Positions 10,813 through 20,154 of a DNA stretch of 64,000 nt are shown here, in pieces. A program made the position numbers and the translations under genes. The stretch spans positions 186,001 to 250,000 of the forward strand of contig NZ_JADYVX010000005.1 in NCBI RefSeq assembly GCF_020194175.1, read 5' to 3'. The notes beneath the pieces are model-generated. The model searched no databases. It was given only the letters and a program-made list of their open reading frames with translations, and had not been told where the DNA came from. Origin of the DNA: Bradyrhizobium sp. BRP22. Its GTDB lineage: Bacteria; Pseudomonadota; Alphaproteobacteria; Rhizobiales; Xanthobacteraceae. The number at the start of each line of letters is the position of its first letter. Position 1 is the stretch's first letter.

Positions 10813-11742
10813 TCATTCCTTGGGAAACTCCAGTCCCATTTCCCGGTAGCGGTCGGGATCGTCGCCCCAATTCTCGCGCACCTTGACGAACAGGAACAGG
10901 TGCACGGGAACACCCATGATCTCGGCGATCTCCTTCCGCGCCTCGGCGCCGATCGACTTGATCGTGGCACCTCCTTTGCCGAGCACGATCTTGCGCTGAC
11001 TCTCGCGCTCGACAAAAATCGTCTGCTCGATGCGGATCGACTTGTCGTTGCGCTCGGTCCAGCTATCGGTCTCCACCGTCGATTGATACGGCAGCTCCTG
11101 GTGGAGCTTCTGGTAGATCTTCTCCCGCGTGATCTCGGCCGCCAGGTGCCGCATCGGCGCGTCCGACATCTGGTCCTCGGGATAGAGGAACGGCCCGGCC
11201 GGCACCATGCCTGCCAGCGCCCGGCGCAGGTCGTCGACACCATCGCCAGACAACGCCGAGATCATGAAAGTGTTCTCGAACCGCAGGCGGTCATTGGCGG
11301 CCTTCGCCAGCGCCAGCAATTTTTCGCGCGGCACCAGGTCGATCTTGTTCAGCACCAGGATCTTTGGATGGGCGACGCTGTCGAGCCTGGCGAAGATCGC
11401 CTCCGCTTCCGGATCGATGCCGGACTTGGCGTCGAGCAGCACGCAGACGAGGTCGGCATCGTGCGCTCCGCTCCAGGCGGTCGACACCATGGCGCGATCG
11501 AGCCGCCGTCTCGGCGCGAAGATGCCGGGCGTGTCGACCAGGATAATCTGCGCATTGGCCTCGATCACGATGCCGCGGATCAGCGCCCGCGTGGTCTGCA
11601 CCTTGCGCGAGACGATGGTGACCTTCGAGCCGACCAGCGCGTTCACGAGCGTCGACTTGCCGACGTTCGGCGCGCCGATCAGGGCGACGAAGCCGCAGCG
11701 CGTCCCGGCTGGACCAGCTTCCGCCTGCGCCTCAGCCGTCAT
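10813..11742 (-). CDS. era: GTPase Era
   Basis: A 309-residue GTP-binding protein needed for 16S rRNA maturation and 30S assembly. G1 is GAPNVGKST near residue 27, G3 is DTPG, G4 is NKID, and the C-terminal KH domain contains the VLGKGGATIKSIG loop that binds the 3' end of 16S rRNA. Its start overlaps the end of rnc by 11 bases, which indicates translational coupling in the lepB-rnc-era operon. Confidence 0.96.
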   Translation of the reverse strand: MTAEAQAEAGPAGTRCGFVALIGAPNVGKSTLVNALVGSKVTIVSRKVQTTRALIRGIVIEANAQIILVDTPGIFAPRRRLDRAMVSTAWSGAHDADLVCVLLDAKSGIDPEAEAIFARLDSVAHPKILVLNKIDLVPREKLLALAKAANDRLRFENTFMISALSGDGVDDLRRALAGMVPAGPFLYPEDQMSDAPMRHLAAEITREKIYQKLHQELPYQSTVETDSWTERNDKSIRIEQTIFVERESQRKIVLGKGGATIKSIGAEARKEIAEIMGVPVHLFLFVKVRENWGDDPDRYREMGLEFPKE

Positions 11743-12556
11743 GACTGCCGGCGCCTTCGCGGGCGATCATTGCGGACGCCGCCGCCTTCTCCGCAGCGCG
11801 CTTGTTGGGGCCGACACCCTCGGCCGGCGCCAGGCCCGGAAGATCGACGGCGACGCGGAATTGCGGGTCGTGATGCGGCCCGGTGCGTTCGACCTCGCGG
11901 TAGACGGGCGTCGGCAGACCCCTGCTCTGCGCCCATTCCTGCAGCATGGTCTTGGGATCGCGCAGCGGCCGGCGCAGCTTGCGCATCCGCTCGATCCAGT
12001 TGCGCTCCACGAACTTCGCGGCGGCGTCATAGCCTCCATCGACGAAGATGGCCCCGATCACGGCCTCACAGACGTCACCCAGCACGGATTTGCGCAACCG
12101 CGCGCCCTCGACCGCCTTGACCATGCCGAGCTTGATGTCGTCGAGCAGGCCGAGCTGCTCGGCAACGTCGGCGCAGCTTTCCTTGCGCACGAGATCGGCG
12201 AGACGCTTCGACAATTCGCCCTCGTCCGCACGCGGATGGGCGCGATAGAGCATGTCCGAGATGATCAATCCAAGCACGTGATCGCCAAGGAACTCCAGCC
12301 GCTGGTAGCTGTCGGCGCGGTGGCGGGTCGCCGGCTTCAGCGCGGAGACATGCGTGAACGCCGTCATCAACAGCGCCGGATCGGAGAACTTGTAGCCGAT
12401 CCGCGCTTCGGTTGCGGCGATCGCCTCCTTCTCGGCGGCCGCCTTGCTGGCCTTGCTGCGCTTCTTCTTCGGCGCAAGGGTGCTGCCCGCGTCGGGCTGC
12501 TCGCTCGGCTCGCCGGCAGTCGGAAGACTCTGGATGACAGGCGTATCGTCGTTCAT
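11732..12556 (-). CDS. rnc: Ribonuclease III
   Basis: A 274-residue double-strand-specific endoribonuclease. The catalytic signature is YQRLEFLGDHVLGL, followed by the second acidic cluster in CEAVIGAIFVDGG, and a C-terminal double-stranded RNA-binding domain ending in AEKAAASAMI. A Lys/Ala-rich N-terminal extension of about 50 residues (KKKRSKASKAAAEKE) precedes the RNase domain and is longer than in E. coli. The start at 12556 gives an ATGA overlap with lepB, so lepB, rnc and era are coupled. Confidence 0.95.
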   Translation of the reverse strand: MNDDTPVIQSLPTAGEPSEQPDAGSTLAPKKKRSKASKAAAEKEAIAATEARIGYKFSDPALLMTAFTHVSALKPATRHRADSYQRLEFLGDHVLGLIISDMLYRAHPRADEGELSKRLADLVRKESCADVAEQLGLLDDIKLGMVKAVEGARLRKSVLGDVCEAVIGAIFVDGGYDAAAKFVERNWIERMRKLRRPLRDPKTMLQEWAQSRGLPTPVYREVERTGPHHDPQFRVAVDLPGLAPAEGVGPNKRAAEKAAASAMIAREGAGSHDG

Positions 12557-13311
12557 CGCACGATAGTGAATAGGCGATTCCAGCGCACCGCGGTCGGCCA
12601 GCGCCAGAACATCCAGGCGTGCTCGCCTTCGGCGATCGAGAAGAAGATCATCTGCGCCCTCCCGACGATGTTCTCGAACGGCACGTAGCCCACCGCCGAC
12701 AGCACCCGGCTGTCGGTCGAATTGTCGCGATTGTCTCCCATCATGAAGAAATGGCCGGCCGGCACGGTGTAGACATTGGTGTTGTCGTAGAAGCCGTTGT
12801 CGACGCAATCCAGCGTCTCATAGCTGACGCCGTTGGGCAGCGTCTCCTTCCAGCGCTTGACGCGCGCGGTGGCGTCGGACCCGCAGGGGTCCTCGCCCAT
12901 GAAATCGCTCAGCCGCTCGCGCTTGACCGGGGTGTCGTTGATGTAGAGCAGCCCCTCCTTCATCTGGATGCGGTCGCCCGGCAGCCCGATCACGCGCTTG
13001 ATGTAGTCGGTCGAATCGTCCTTCGGCAGGCGGAAGACGACGATGTCGCCGCGGTTCGGCTCCTGACCGAAGATGCGGCCGGAAAACAAGGGCGGCGACA
13101 GCGGGATCGAGTAGTGGCTATAGCCGTAGGAATATTTCGACACGAACAGGTAGTCGCCGACCAGGAGCGTCGCCTTCATCGAGCCGGAAGGGATATTGAA
13201 AGGCTGGAACAGGAAGGTTCGGATGACGAGCGCGATGATCAGCGCGTGGATGACGACCCGGACTGTCTCGCCGAGGCCGCTTTCGGATTTCGTCCCTGTG
13301 GTCACGCTCAT
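12553..13311 (-). CDS. lepB: Signal peptidase I
   Basis: A 252-residue membrane serine protease that removes signal peptides from exported preproteins. One N-terminal membrane helix (VIHALIIALVIRTFLF) is followed by the catalytic serine in PSGSMKATLLVGD and the catalytic lysine in DYIKRVIGLPGD; the later GDNRDNSTDSR box is also present. First gene of the lepB-rnc-era series, with a 279-base intergenic region upstream that probably holds the promoter. Confidence 0.95.
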   Translation of the reverse strand: MSVTTGTKSESGLGETVRVVIHALIIALVIRTFLFQPFNIPSGSMKATLLVGDYLFVSKYSYGYSHYSIPLSPPLFSGRIFGQEPNRGDIVVFRLPKDDSTDYIKRVIGLPGDRIQMKEGLLYINDTPVKRERLSDFMGEDPCGSDATARVKRWKETLPNGVSYETLDCVDNGFYDNTNVYTVPAGHFFMMGDNRDNSTDSRVLSAVGYVPFENIVGRAQMIFFSIAEGEHAWMFWRWPTAVRWNRLFTIVR

Positions 13312-13590
13312 CGCTTTCCCAATTCCCGCAACTGCCTGCGCCGTGGCAGAACGCGCTCCTCACGCGAATCGCGCTTTCCGCGTTCGCGTCACGAAGATGG
13401 TTCCTACGTCTGATGTAGAGAGCAAGTCCCGGCGCGAACCCGAATTTGCCCTGGCTCGGTTTACTCTGCGGCGTTTTAGACGGTTGTTAAGGGGCGCGCA
13501 ATCAAGGGCCGCGTCAAAACTTCATAATCGATTGAAAAATCAACGATTTTTAGTTTTTCCCGATTCCGGACCGCCGCACCGCCCGCCGAC

Positions 13591-14010
13591 TCAAGGTTTG
13601 GCTGGTGCGACCGCCGAAATTATGACGAAGGCCTGCGCGAGTGGCCAGTCATCGGTGATCGAAAGGTCGATCTGCGCCTCGAAGCCAGCAGGGGTGATCT
13701 GCTTCAGGCGCTCCAGCGCTCCCCCGGTCAGTCGCATGGTCGGCCGTCCGCCCGGCAGGTTCACCACCCCCATGTCACGCCACCAGACGCCGCGCATGAT
13801 CCCGGTACCGAGCGCCTTGGCGCAGGCCTCCTTGGCGGCAAAGCGCTTGGCATAGGTCGCGACCACCATCTTTTCGCTGTTGGCGCGGCGCAAGGCCTTG
13901 GCGCGCTCGACGTCGGTGAAGATGCGGTCGAGGAAGCGGTCGCCGTGGCGGTCGATCACCTTGGCGATCCGGGTGATGTCGATCAGGTCGGAGCCGATGC
14001 CGAGGATCAT
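13591..14010 (-). CDS. acpS: Holo-[acyl-carrier-protein] synthase
   Basis: A 139-residue phosphopantetheinyl transferase that activates acyl carrier protein from CoA. The Mg-binding Asp is in [12 protein letters not shown] at the N-terminus and the Glu is in [12 protein letters not shown] near residue 60. The length matches the family. Its start overlaps the pdxJ stop by 4 bases, so it is translated from the pdxJ message. Confidence 0.95.
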   Translation of the reverse strand: MILGIGSDLIDITRIAKVIDRHGDRFLDRIFTDVERAKALRRANSEKMVVATYAKRFAAKEACAKALGTGIMRGVWWRDMGVVNLPGGRPTMRLTGGALERLKQITPAGFEAQIDLSITDDWPLAQAFVIISAVAPAKP

Positions 14011-14777
14011 GCCGCGCCCGTGCCCGCGATCGTCCCGCGGCCGCGGTCCATCGCCGCGCGCATGTTCCGGACGGTCTCCTTGAGGCCGACCAGGATCGCC
14101 TCGCCGATCATGAAGTAGCCGATGTTGAGCTCCCTGATCTCGGGCAGCGCCGAAATCGTCTCGGCGGTATCATAGTCGAGACCGTGGCCGGCATGGACCT
14201 CGAGACCGGCCGCCTGGGCCAGCCTGGCGCCTTCGACAATGCGCCGCCATTCGGCTTCCGCTTTTTCCCGGTCGCCGTCGACCACGGCATCGCACCAGCC
14301 GCCGGTATGGATCTCGATCACCGGCGCCTTCAACTTCGCCGCCATCTCGATCTGCCTGGGATCAGCGGCGATGAACAGCGACACCCGGATGCCGGCGTCG
14401 CTCAGCCGCGCGATGAACGGGGCCAGGGCATTGTGCTGGCCGATCACGTCCAGCCCGCCCTCGGTGGTGAGCTCCTGCCGCCGTTCGGGCACCAGGCACA
14501 CGGCATGCGGCTTGGTGGCGAGCGAAATCCGCAGCATCTCGTCGGTCGCAGCCATCTCGAAATTCAGCGGCTTGGAGATTTCCGCCTTCAGGCGCGCCAT
14601 GTCCGCATCGCGGATGTGGCGGCGGTCCTCGCGCAGATGCGCAGTGATGCCGTCGGCGCCGGCCTCGATGGCGAGCAGCGCCGCGCGCACCGGATCGGGC
14701 CGCGCCCCGCCCCGCGCATTACGCAGCGTCGCGACGTGGTCGACATTGACTCCAAGGCGGAGCGGCGGAACGGCCAT
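14007..14777 (-). CDS. pdxJ: Pyridoxine 5'-phosphate synthase
   Basis: A 256-residue TIM-barrel enzyme that makes pyridoxine 5'-phosphate from 1-deoxyxylulose 5-phosphate and aminoacetone phosphate. Seen: [16 protein letters not shown] at the start, HLREDRRHI, the VCLVPE strand, [10 protein letters not shown] and the C-terminal [13 protein letters not shown] phosphate-binding segment. It is upstream of acpS with a 4-base overlap, the pdxJ-acpS pairing found widely in proteobacteria. Confidence 0.96.
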   Translation of the reverse strand: MAVPPLRLGVNVDHVATLRNARGGARPDPVRAALLAIEAGADGITAHLREDRRHIRDADMARLKAEISKPLNFEMAATDEMLRISLATKPHAVCLVPERRQELTTEGGLDVIGQHNALAPFIARLSDAGIRVSLFIAADPRQIEMAAKLKAPVIEIHTGGWCDAVVDGDREKAEAEWRRIVEGARLAQAAGLEVHAGHGLDYDTAETISALPEIRELNIGYFMIGEAILVGLKETVRNMRAAMDRGRGTIAGTGAA

Positions 14778-14810
14778 GATGAACTCGCGAATAAACCTGC
14801 TGAACTATCC

Positions 14811-14912
14811 CCTCATCCTGAGGAGCGGCGTCTCCGCCGCGTCTCGAAGGACGAAGGCCCGGCCGGGGCCTCATGGTTCGAGACGGCGCAAGAGCGCCTC
14901 CTCACCATGAGG
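14811..14912. repeat. Intergenic palindromic repeat (CCTCATCCTGAGGAG family)
   Basis: CCTCATCCTGAGGAGCGGCG and CGCCTCCTCACCATGAGG flank the element, and internal GTCTCGAA/TTCGAGAC arms also pair. The element fills the gap between rsh and pdxJ. The same sequence family is common in Bradyrhizobium intergenic DNA. Confidence 0.75.
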
Positions 14913-14930
14913 ATTGGCAGTGCGTAAAGT

Positions 14931-17213
14931 CTACCCATTGACGCGCTCAACCCGTGCGACCACGGCCTTCGCGCGCAACTGGGCGATAATAGCGCTCAAA
15001 TGCTTGAGGTCATAGACCTCGAGGTCGATGGTCAGCTCGGTGAAGTCGGGCGAGCGGCGCGACATGTGGATGTTGTCGATATTGCCGTCATGCTCGGCGA
15101 TCACGGTCGCGATCTGCGCGAGGCTGCCGGGCTCGTTGACGTTGTGAACGAGGATGCGCGCCGGGAAGCGCTGCGGCATGGTCTCGTCGATGTCCCAGCG
15201 CACGTCGAGCCAGCGCTCGGGCTCGTCCTCGAAATCCTTCAGGGCCGGCGACTGGATCGGATAGATCGTGATCCCCTCGCCCGGCGTCACGATGCCGACG
15301 ATGCGGTCGCCCGGCACTGCGCCGCCGTTGGGCGCAAACTTGACGGGCAGTTCGGAATTGATGCCGCGCACCGGGATCACCGAAGCCGCGCGCGCCGGAT
15401 GCGGCGGCGTCTGGGCCTTGGCGGCCAGCGCCTTCCTGGTGCCGTAGCGCACCAGCCGCTCTTCCTTGTAGTCCGGATACATCGCGCGCGCGACGTCGGA
15501 GGCTTTCAGTTCGCCACGGCCGACGGACACCAGGACGTCCTCGATCGAGGTGCGCGCCAGCCGCGGCAATGCGCCCTTCAGCTTGTCGTCGGCATATTCG
15601 ATCTTGGCGCGGGCGAACAGGCGGTCGATGATCCGACGGCCGAGCCCGGCATATTGGTCACGCACGGCGGCACGGGTGGCGCGCCGGATCGCGGCACGCG
15701 CCTTGCCGGTGACCGCGAGCGCTTCCCAGGCCGATGGCGGCGCCGACTGCGCCTTCGAGGTCAGGACCTCGACTTCGTCGCCGTTCTGCAGCTCGGAGGA
15801 CAGCGGCGCGAACTTGCCGTTGATCTTGCAGCCGACCGCGCTGTTGCCGACGTCGGTGTGCACGGCATAGGCGAAGTCGATCACATTGGCGTTGCGCGGC
15901 AGCGCGATCAGCTTGCCCTTCGGCGTGAAGCAGAACACCTGGTCGTGAAACAGCTCCAGCTTGGTGTGCTCCAGGAACTCTTCCGGATTGGCGCTCTCCG
16001 AGAGGATGCCGATGGTGTGGCGCAGCCAGGCAAAGGCGTTGGACTCGTGCTTCAGCCGCTCGGTCGGCGAGCCCCCTTCCTTGTAGAAGGCATGCGCCGC
16101 GATGCCGAATTCGGCGATCTGATTCATTTCCTCGGTGCGGATCTGCAGCTCGACGCGCTGCTTGCCGGGGCCGATCACAGTGGTGTGAATCGAGCGGTAG
16201 TCGTTCTGCTTCGGCGTCGAGATGTAGTCCTTGAACCGCCCGGGCACGACCGGCCAGGTCGTATGCACGACGCCGAGCGCACGATAGCAGGCCTCGATGT
16301 CGCCAAGCACGATGCGGAAGCCGTAGATATCGGACAATTGCTCGAAGCCGACCGACTTGCGCTCCATCTTGGTCCAGATCGAAAACGGCTGCTTGCGCCG
16401 GCCGTAGACGCGCGCGGCGAGGCCGTTCTTCTGCAGGTTCTTCGAGAGTTGGCTTTCGATCTCGCCGATCAGATTGCGGTTGCGGTCGGCGAGCGCATCC
16501 AGCCGATGCTTGACCACCGCATAGGCTTCCGGATCGAGCACGTGGAAGGACAGGTCCTCAAGCTCCTCCCGCATCTCCTGCATGCCCATGCGGCCGGCGA
16601 GCGGGGCGTAGATATCCAGCGTCTCCTCGGCGATGCGGCGGCGTGAGGCCGGCGGCACGAATTCGAGCGTGCGCATGTTGTGCAGGCGATCGGCGAGCTT
16701 GATCAGGAGCACGCGGACGTCGTCGGCGATCGCCAGCAGGAGCTTGCGCAGGTTCTCGGCCTGCTTGGCCTCGCGCGAGACGAGCTCGAGCCGCTTCAAC
16801 TTGGTGAGCCCCTCCACCAGCGCGCCGATCTCGTGGCCGAACACCTGGTCGATCTCGGCCCGCGTCGCCTCGGTGTCCTCGATAGTGTCGTGCAGCAGCG
16901 CCGCGACGATGGTGGCGTCGTCGAGCTTGAGGCCGGTCAGGATCGCCGCCACCTCGAGCGGGTGAGAGAAATAGGGATCGCCCGACGCCCGGGTCTGGGT
17001 ACCATGCGCCTTCATGGCGTAGACATAGGCGCGGTTCAAAAGGTCTTCGTTGGTATCGGGATTGTAGGAGCGGACACGCTCGACCAGGTCGTACTGCCGC
17101 ATCATGCGCCCGCGCGGCTTGGGCGGCTTCTGCACCACCGCAGAGTCAGGCGCCACGGCGACCGCGTCGGTCGCGGCCTGCATCTGGCGGGGAGTGCGAC
17201 GCCAATACGCCAT
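14931..17213 (-). CDS. rsh: Bifunctional (p)ppGpp synthetase/hydrolase (Rel/Spo homolog)
   Basis: A 760-residue stringent-response enzyme. The HD hydrolase domain carries HDTIEDTEA at about residues 108-116 with YFSHPLEVA upstream, so hydrolase activity should be intact. The RelA/SpoT synthetase domain follows near residues 250-360 (YGRRKQPFSIWTK, DIYGFRIVL). A TGS domain begins near CFTPKGKLIALP, and a C-terminal ACT domain spans about 690-758. The first 37 residues are polar and Pro-rich, so a start at the internal MMRQYDLVERV is possible. A single Rsh is usual in alphaproteobacteria. It lies downstream of rpoZ on the same strand, behind a terminator. Confidence 0.95.
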   Translation of the reverse strand: MAYWRRTPRQMQAATDAVAVAPDSAVVQKPPKPRGRMMRQYDLVERVRSYNPDTNEDLLNRAYVYAMKAHGTQTRASGDPYFSHPLEVAAILTGLKLDDATIVAALLHDTIEDTEATRAEIDQVFGHEIGALVEGLTKLKRLELVSREAKQAENLRKLLLAIADDVRVLLIKLADRLHNMRTLEFVPPASRRRIAEETLDIYAPLAGRMGMQEMREELEDLSFHVLDPEAYAVVKHRLDALADRNRNLIGEIESQLSKNLQKNGLAARVYGRRKQPFSIWTKMERKSVGFEQLSDIYGFRIVLGDIEACYRALGVVHTTWPVVPGRFKDYISTPKQNDYRSIHTTVIGPGKQRVELQIRTEEMNQIAEFGIAAHAFYKEGGSPTERLKHESNAFAWLRHTIGILSESANPEEFLEHTKLELFHDQVFCFTPKGKLIALPRNANVIDFAYAVHTDVGNSAVGCKINGKFAPLSSELQNGDEVEVLTSKAQSAPPSAWEALAVTGKARAAIRRATRAAVRDQYAGLGRRIIDRLFARAKIEYADDKLKGALPRLARTSIEDVLVSVGRGELKASDVARAMYPDYKEERLVRYGTRKALAAKAQTPPHPARAASVIPVRGINSELPVKFAPNGGAVPGDRIVGIVTPGEGITIYPIQSPALKDFEDEPERWLDVRWDIDETMPQRFPARILVHNVNEPGSLAQIATVIAEHDGNIDNIHMSRRSPDFTELTIDLEVYDLKHLSAIIAQLRAKAVVARVERVNG

Positions 17214-17365
17214 GGGATGACCTGCCTCAGTGAACGAGCCGACCGGGCTCGCGCCTCTAATCTAGTGCGATTTCGAACCAAGCTTTAGCCTGTTCGAACC
17301 GAAAATCGTTCAATTTCCGTCAAGCCTTCAGGGACGCATCTGGGCGTCGGAATGTCAACAAAAGC

Positions 17366-17392
17366 AAAGGCCCGGACAACGCCCGGGCCTTC
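17366..17392 (-). terminator. Terminator hairpin downstream of rpoZ
   Basis: AAGGCCCGG and CCGGGCCTT form a 9-base stem with a short loop 40 bases past the rpoZ stop. On the minus strand the stem is followed by TTTGCTTTTG, a weak T-run. Confidence 0.65.
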
Positions 17393-17431
17393 AGCCAGCT
17401 CAACCGTGTTTGGGGGCCGCTCGCCGCGGAC

Positions 17432-17824
17432 CTATTCGTCCTCTTCGGGCTGCTCCTCGGGCGGCGCGAGGCCTTCCAGACCCTTCAGCAACTCTTCCTC
17501 GGTCATCCGCTCCATCGCCACTTCGGTGTCGTCGGCATCGACGCTGGCGCCGGCCGAACCGATCAGCGGCACGGTGTCGGGTTCGGGCTCGTCGACCTCG
17601 ACGAACTTCTGCAGCGAGTGCACGAGTTCCTCGCGCAGGTCCTCCGGGGAGATCGTCTGGTCGGCGATCTCGCGCAGCGAGACGACCGGGTTCTTGTCGT
17701 TGTCCCGGTCAACCGTGAGTTGTGATCCCGAGGAGATCATCCGGGCGCGATGGGCAGCCAGCAGGACCAGGTCGAACCGGTTGTCGACCTTATCAATGCA
17801 ATCTTCGACGGTGACGCGCGCCAT
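17432..17824 (-). CDS. rpoZ: RNA polymerase omega subunit
   Basis: A 130-residue omega subunit, which helps assemble beta' into RNA polymerase and is linked to ppGpp response in many bacteria. The N-terminus [20 protein letters not shown] and the following AAHRAR segment are diagnostic. The C-terminal tail is strongly acidic (PEEQPEEDE), a common feature of alphaproteobacterial omega proteins. The neighbour rsh makes the ppGpp alarmone, the usual rpoZ-spoT neighbourhood. Confidence 0.95.
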   Translation of the reverse strand: MARVTVEDCIDKVDNRFDLVLLAAHRARMISSGSQLTVDRDNDKNPVVSLREIADQTISPEDLREELVHSLQKFVEVDEPEPDTVPLIGSAGASVDADDTEVAMERMTEEELLKGLEGLAPPEEQPEEDE

Positions 17825-18174
17825 ATGCTGTCGCTCCGTTAAGTGGACAGGAATTTGTTGATTATTGTGCGTTAGTTATAGGGCGAAGCGGGGTTTCGCA
17901 AGATTAAATTTGTGATTTGCCTTCGCCCCAACCTCTGCTAACCCGTGACGGGGCCAGAAGGCCGGAGCGTCCGTAACGCGGCGGAGCGCCGTTGTGGACA
18001 AGTAAGTCTCTTCATTGCATCGTCAAAAGTATAGGTATTTCGCCCTCGCCTCACCATAATTGCGATGGTGACTGTCGTTGGGGGAAGATTCACCGAACTT
18101 TAGGCTGCAAGGCAGAAAAGGTGCGCGGTTTGTTGCCGCTGCGCCGAGAAGCTAACAAAAGGCGAGAAACTTTG
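17825..18174. other. Divergent intergenic region between rpoZ and the NYN gene
   Basis: About 350 bases without a convincing gene. It must hold the rpoZ promoter on the minus strand and the NYN promoter on the plus strand. It includes an AT-richer stretch near 17850-17930. I saw no known structured RNA in it. Confidence 0.5.
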
Positions 18175-18816
18175 ATGTCGTCACCCGTTTCCAACAAGAT
18201 CGCGCTCTTTATCGATGGAGCCAATCTATATGCAACCGCCAAGACGCTGGGGTTCGACATCGACTACAAGCGCCTCCTGAAGGAATTCCAGAGCCGCGGC
18301 ACGCTGCTCCGTGCGTTCTACTACACGGCGATCATCGAGGATCAGGAATATTCATCAATTCGGCCGTTGATCGACTGGCTCGACTACAACGGCTACACCG
18401 TCGTCACCAAGGCCACGAAAGAGTTCATCGACGCCAGCGGCCGCCGCAAGGTGAAGGGCAACATGGACATCGAGCTCGCGGTCGACGCGATGGAACTCGC
18501 CGAGCACATCGACCAGATGGTGCTGTTCTCCGGCGACGGCGATTTCCGCTCGCTGGTCGAGGCGGTGCAGCGCCGCGGCGTCCGGGTGACGGTGGTCTCG
18601 ACCATCGCAAGCCAGCCGCCGATGATTGCCGACGAACTCCGCCGCCAGGCCGACGTCTTCACCGACCTGGTGGAACTGCAATCCAAGCTCGGCCGCGACC
18701 CCTCCGAGCGCCCGGCCCCGCGCGAGCGCGGCGAGTCGCGCCACCACGCGCCGCAATTCCTGCAGCGCGCCACCACGATGGCGCCCCGGGCCGATGACGA
18801 AGATTTCGACGACTAG
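18175..18816 (+). CDS. NYN domain (LabA/DUF88-like) putative RNase
   Basis: A 213-residue PIN-like NYN domain protein. Conserved acidic residues occur in ALFIDGANLY near residue 11, NMDIELAVDAM near residue 98 and LFSGDGDF near residue 118, the set expected to bind metal in NYN nucleases. The C-terminal 45 residues are polar and low in complexity. The start at 18175 is chosen because it opens the conserved domain; the upstream frame extends to 17992 without conserved sequence. Its stop lies 23 bases inside the start of the uracil-DNA glycosylase gene. RNA cleavage is the family expectation, not shown here. Confidence 0.88.
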   Translation: MSSPVSNKIALFIDGANLYATAKTLGFDIDYKRLLKEFQSRGTLLRAFYYTAIIEDQEYSSIRPLIDWLDYNGYTVVTKATKEFIDASGRRKVKGNMDIELAVDAMELAEHIDQMVLFSGDGDFRSLVEAVQRRGVRVTVVSTIASQPPMIADELRRQADVFTDLVELQSKLGRDPSERPAPRERGESRHHAPQFLQRATTMAPRADDEDFDD

Positions 18817-19456
18817 CCTCGTCCCCGCCTCTATCGAACCTGACCGCAACTGCCCGCTCTGCCCGCGGCTCGCCGAGTTTCGCGCCGAGGCGCGTGCGAA
18901 GCAGCCCGCCTGGTTCAATTCGCCGGTGGCGTCCTTCGGCGATGCCGAGGCGCGCCTGCTGATCGTCGGGCTGGCGCCGGGGCTGCAGGGCGCCAACCGC
19001 ACGGGGCGCCCCTTCACCGGCGATTATGCCGGCGACCTGCTCTATGCCACGCTGCTGGAATACGGGTTTGCCGAAGGCGTCTACGAGGCGCGGCCGGACG
19101 ACGGCTTGAGGCTGATCGATTGCCGGATCAGCAACGCGGTGCGCTGCGTGCCGCCGCAGAACAAGCCGTTGCCGATCGAGATCAATACTTGCCGAAAGTT
19201 CCTGGCGGCAACCATCGCGACCATGCCCAGGCTGCGCGCCATCGTGCTGCTCGGCCGCATCGCGCATGAATCGACGGTGAAGGCGCTCGGCCTGCGCAAT
19301 GCCGCCGCGCCCTTTGCGCACGGTGCCGTGCACAAGGCCGGCAGTATCCGCCTGTACGACAGCTATCACTGCTCGCGCTACAACACGAATACGGGCGTGC
19401 TCACGCCCAAGATGTTCCGCGACGTCTTCGCGCAGGTGCGCGCGGACCTGAGCTAG
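18794..19456 (+). CDS. Uracil-DNA glycosylase, family 5 (UDGb) type
   Basis: A 220-residue Fe-S uracil-DNA glycosylase. The N-terminal CPLC pair (Cys20, Cys23) and later cysteines (CRISNAVRC, INTC) match an iron-sulfur cluster. The active-site motif LAPGLQGANRTGRPFTGD has the GxNRTGRxFTGD form I associate with family 5 (UDGb) enzymes, which remove uracil and other deaminated bases. The His motif in the C-terminal YHCSRYNTN is of the family form. The start at 18794 overlaps the NYN gene by 23 bases, implying coupling. It meets the peroxiredoxin gene tail to tail with a 4-base overlap. Confidence 0.88.
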   Translation: MTKISTTSLVPASIEPDRNCPLCPRLAEFRAEARAKQPAWFNSPVASFGDAEARLLIVGLAPGLQGANRTGRPFTGDYAGDLLYATLLEYGFAEGVYEARPDDGLRLIDCRISNAVRCVPPQNKPLPIEINTCRKFLAATIATMPRLRAIVLLGRIAHESTVKALGLRNAAAPFAHGAVHKAGSIRLYDSYHCSRYNTNTGVLTPKMFRDVFAQVRADLS

Positions 19457-20034
19457 CTACTTACCGGATTTTCCCGCAGCCATTCCAGCACGTCGCCGGC
19501 GTTCCGGTCGGGCGGGAACACCGGGTAGAAGACGTGAGTGATGCGCCCATTGTCGATGATCAGCGCCAGCCGCTTGAGCAGGGTCAGCCCCGCCACTTCC
19601 ATGGCCGGCAGCTTGAGCGCCCGCGTCAGCGCGAGCTTCTCGTCCGAGAGCACCGGGAACGGCAGATGCAGGCGCGAGGCCATCTCGGTCTGGTATTCGT
19701 TGCTCTGCGTCGACAGGCCGAACACGTGGCTGGCGCCGGCACCCTTGAGCTCGGCGAACAGGTCTCGGAAGGCGCAGGTCTGCGGCGTGCAGCCGCGCGC
19801 GCCCGGGATCATGTCCCAGTCGTCCACCAGCGCGATCTTGCCAGGCTCGCCAGTGCGCGGATAGGCGAACACCACGGTCCGCCCCTTCAACGAAGACAGC
19901 ATCACTGACGTATCATCGGTCGCCACCAGGCCGACCGGCGGTATCGCCATGCCCTTCAGATGCGCGGCGCCACCATCATCGGTCGGCGCCGGGATCTTGC
20001 TCCAGTCGACTTCGAGCAGGCTCTTCTGGTTCAT
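19453..20034 (-). CDS. Peroxiredoxin (AhpC/TSA, redoxin family)
   Basis: A 193-residue thiol peroxidase. The peroxidatic cysteine is in GARGCTPQTCAFRD, a PrxQ-like C-x4-C arrangement that could form an intramolecular disulfide, and FAYPRTG precedes it. The fold continues with FGLSTQSNEYQ and the PFPVLSDEKLALTRAL strand. The start at 20034 has GGAG upstream; an ATG 15 bases further up is possible. The pairing with a DNA repair gene in the opposite direction is probably not functional. Confidence 0.85.
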   Translation of the reverse strand: MNQKSLLEVDWSKIPAPTDDGGAAHLKGMAIPPVGLVATDDTSVMLSSLKGRTVVFAYPRTGEPGKIALVDDWDMIPGARGCTPQTCAFRDLFAELKGAGASHVFGLSTQSNEYQTEMASRLHLPFPVLSDEKLALTRALKLPAMEVAGLTLLKRLALIIDNGRITHVFYPVFPPDRNAGDVLEWLRENPVSS

Positions 20035-20054
20035 TGGGCCATTCTCCATCCGCA

Positions 20055-20137
20055 GTCATTGCGAGGAGCGAAAGCGACGAAGCAATCCATCCTTCCGCTT
20101 GCGGCGCCGTGGATTGCTTCGCTTCGGTCGCAATGAC
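20055..20137. repeat. Intergenic palindromic repeat (GTCATTGCGAGGAGC family)
   Basis: GTCATTGCGAGGAGCGAAAG at one end pairs with CGGTCGCAATGAC at the other, with AAGCAATCCA/TGGATTGCTT inside. A second copy is at 57787-57870. Confidence 0.8.
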
Positions 20138-20154
20138 GGATGGACATGGAAACG

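Noticed and set aside
10419..11243. 274-codon frame including the small membrane protein
   Set aside because: The first half is a shadow of era; only the part from 10799 looks like a real protein.
14811..14912. Possible CRISPR-like or tandem repeat
   Set aside because: The arms are inverted, not regularly spaced direct repeats, so it is a palindromic element and not a CRISPR array.
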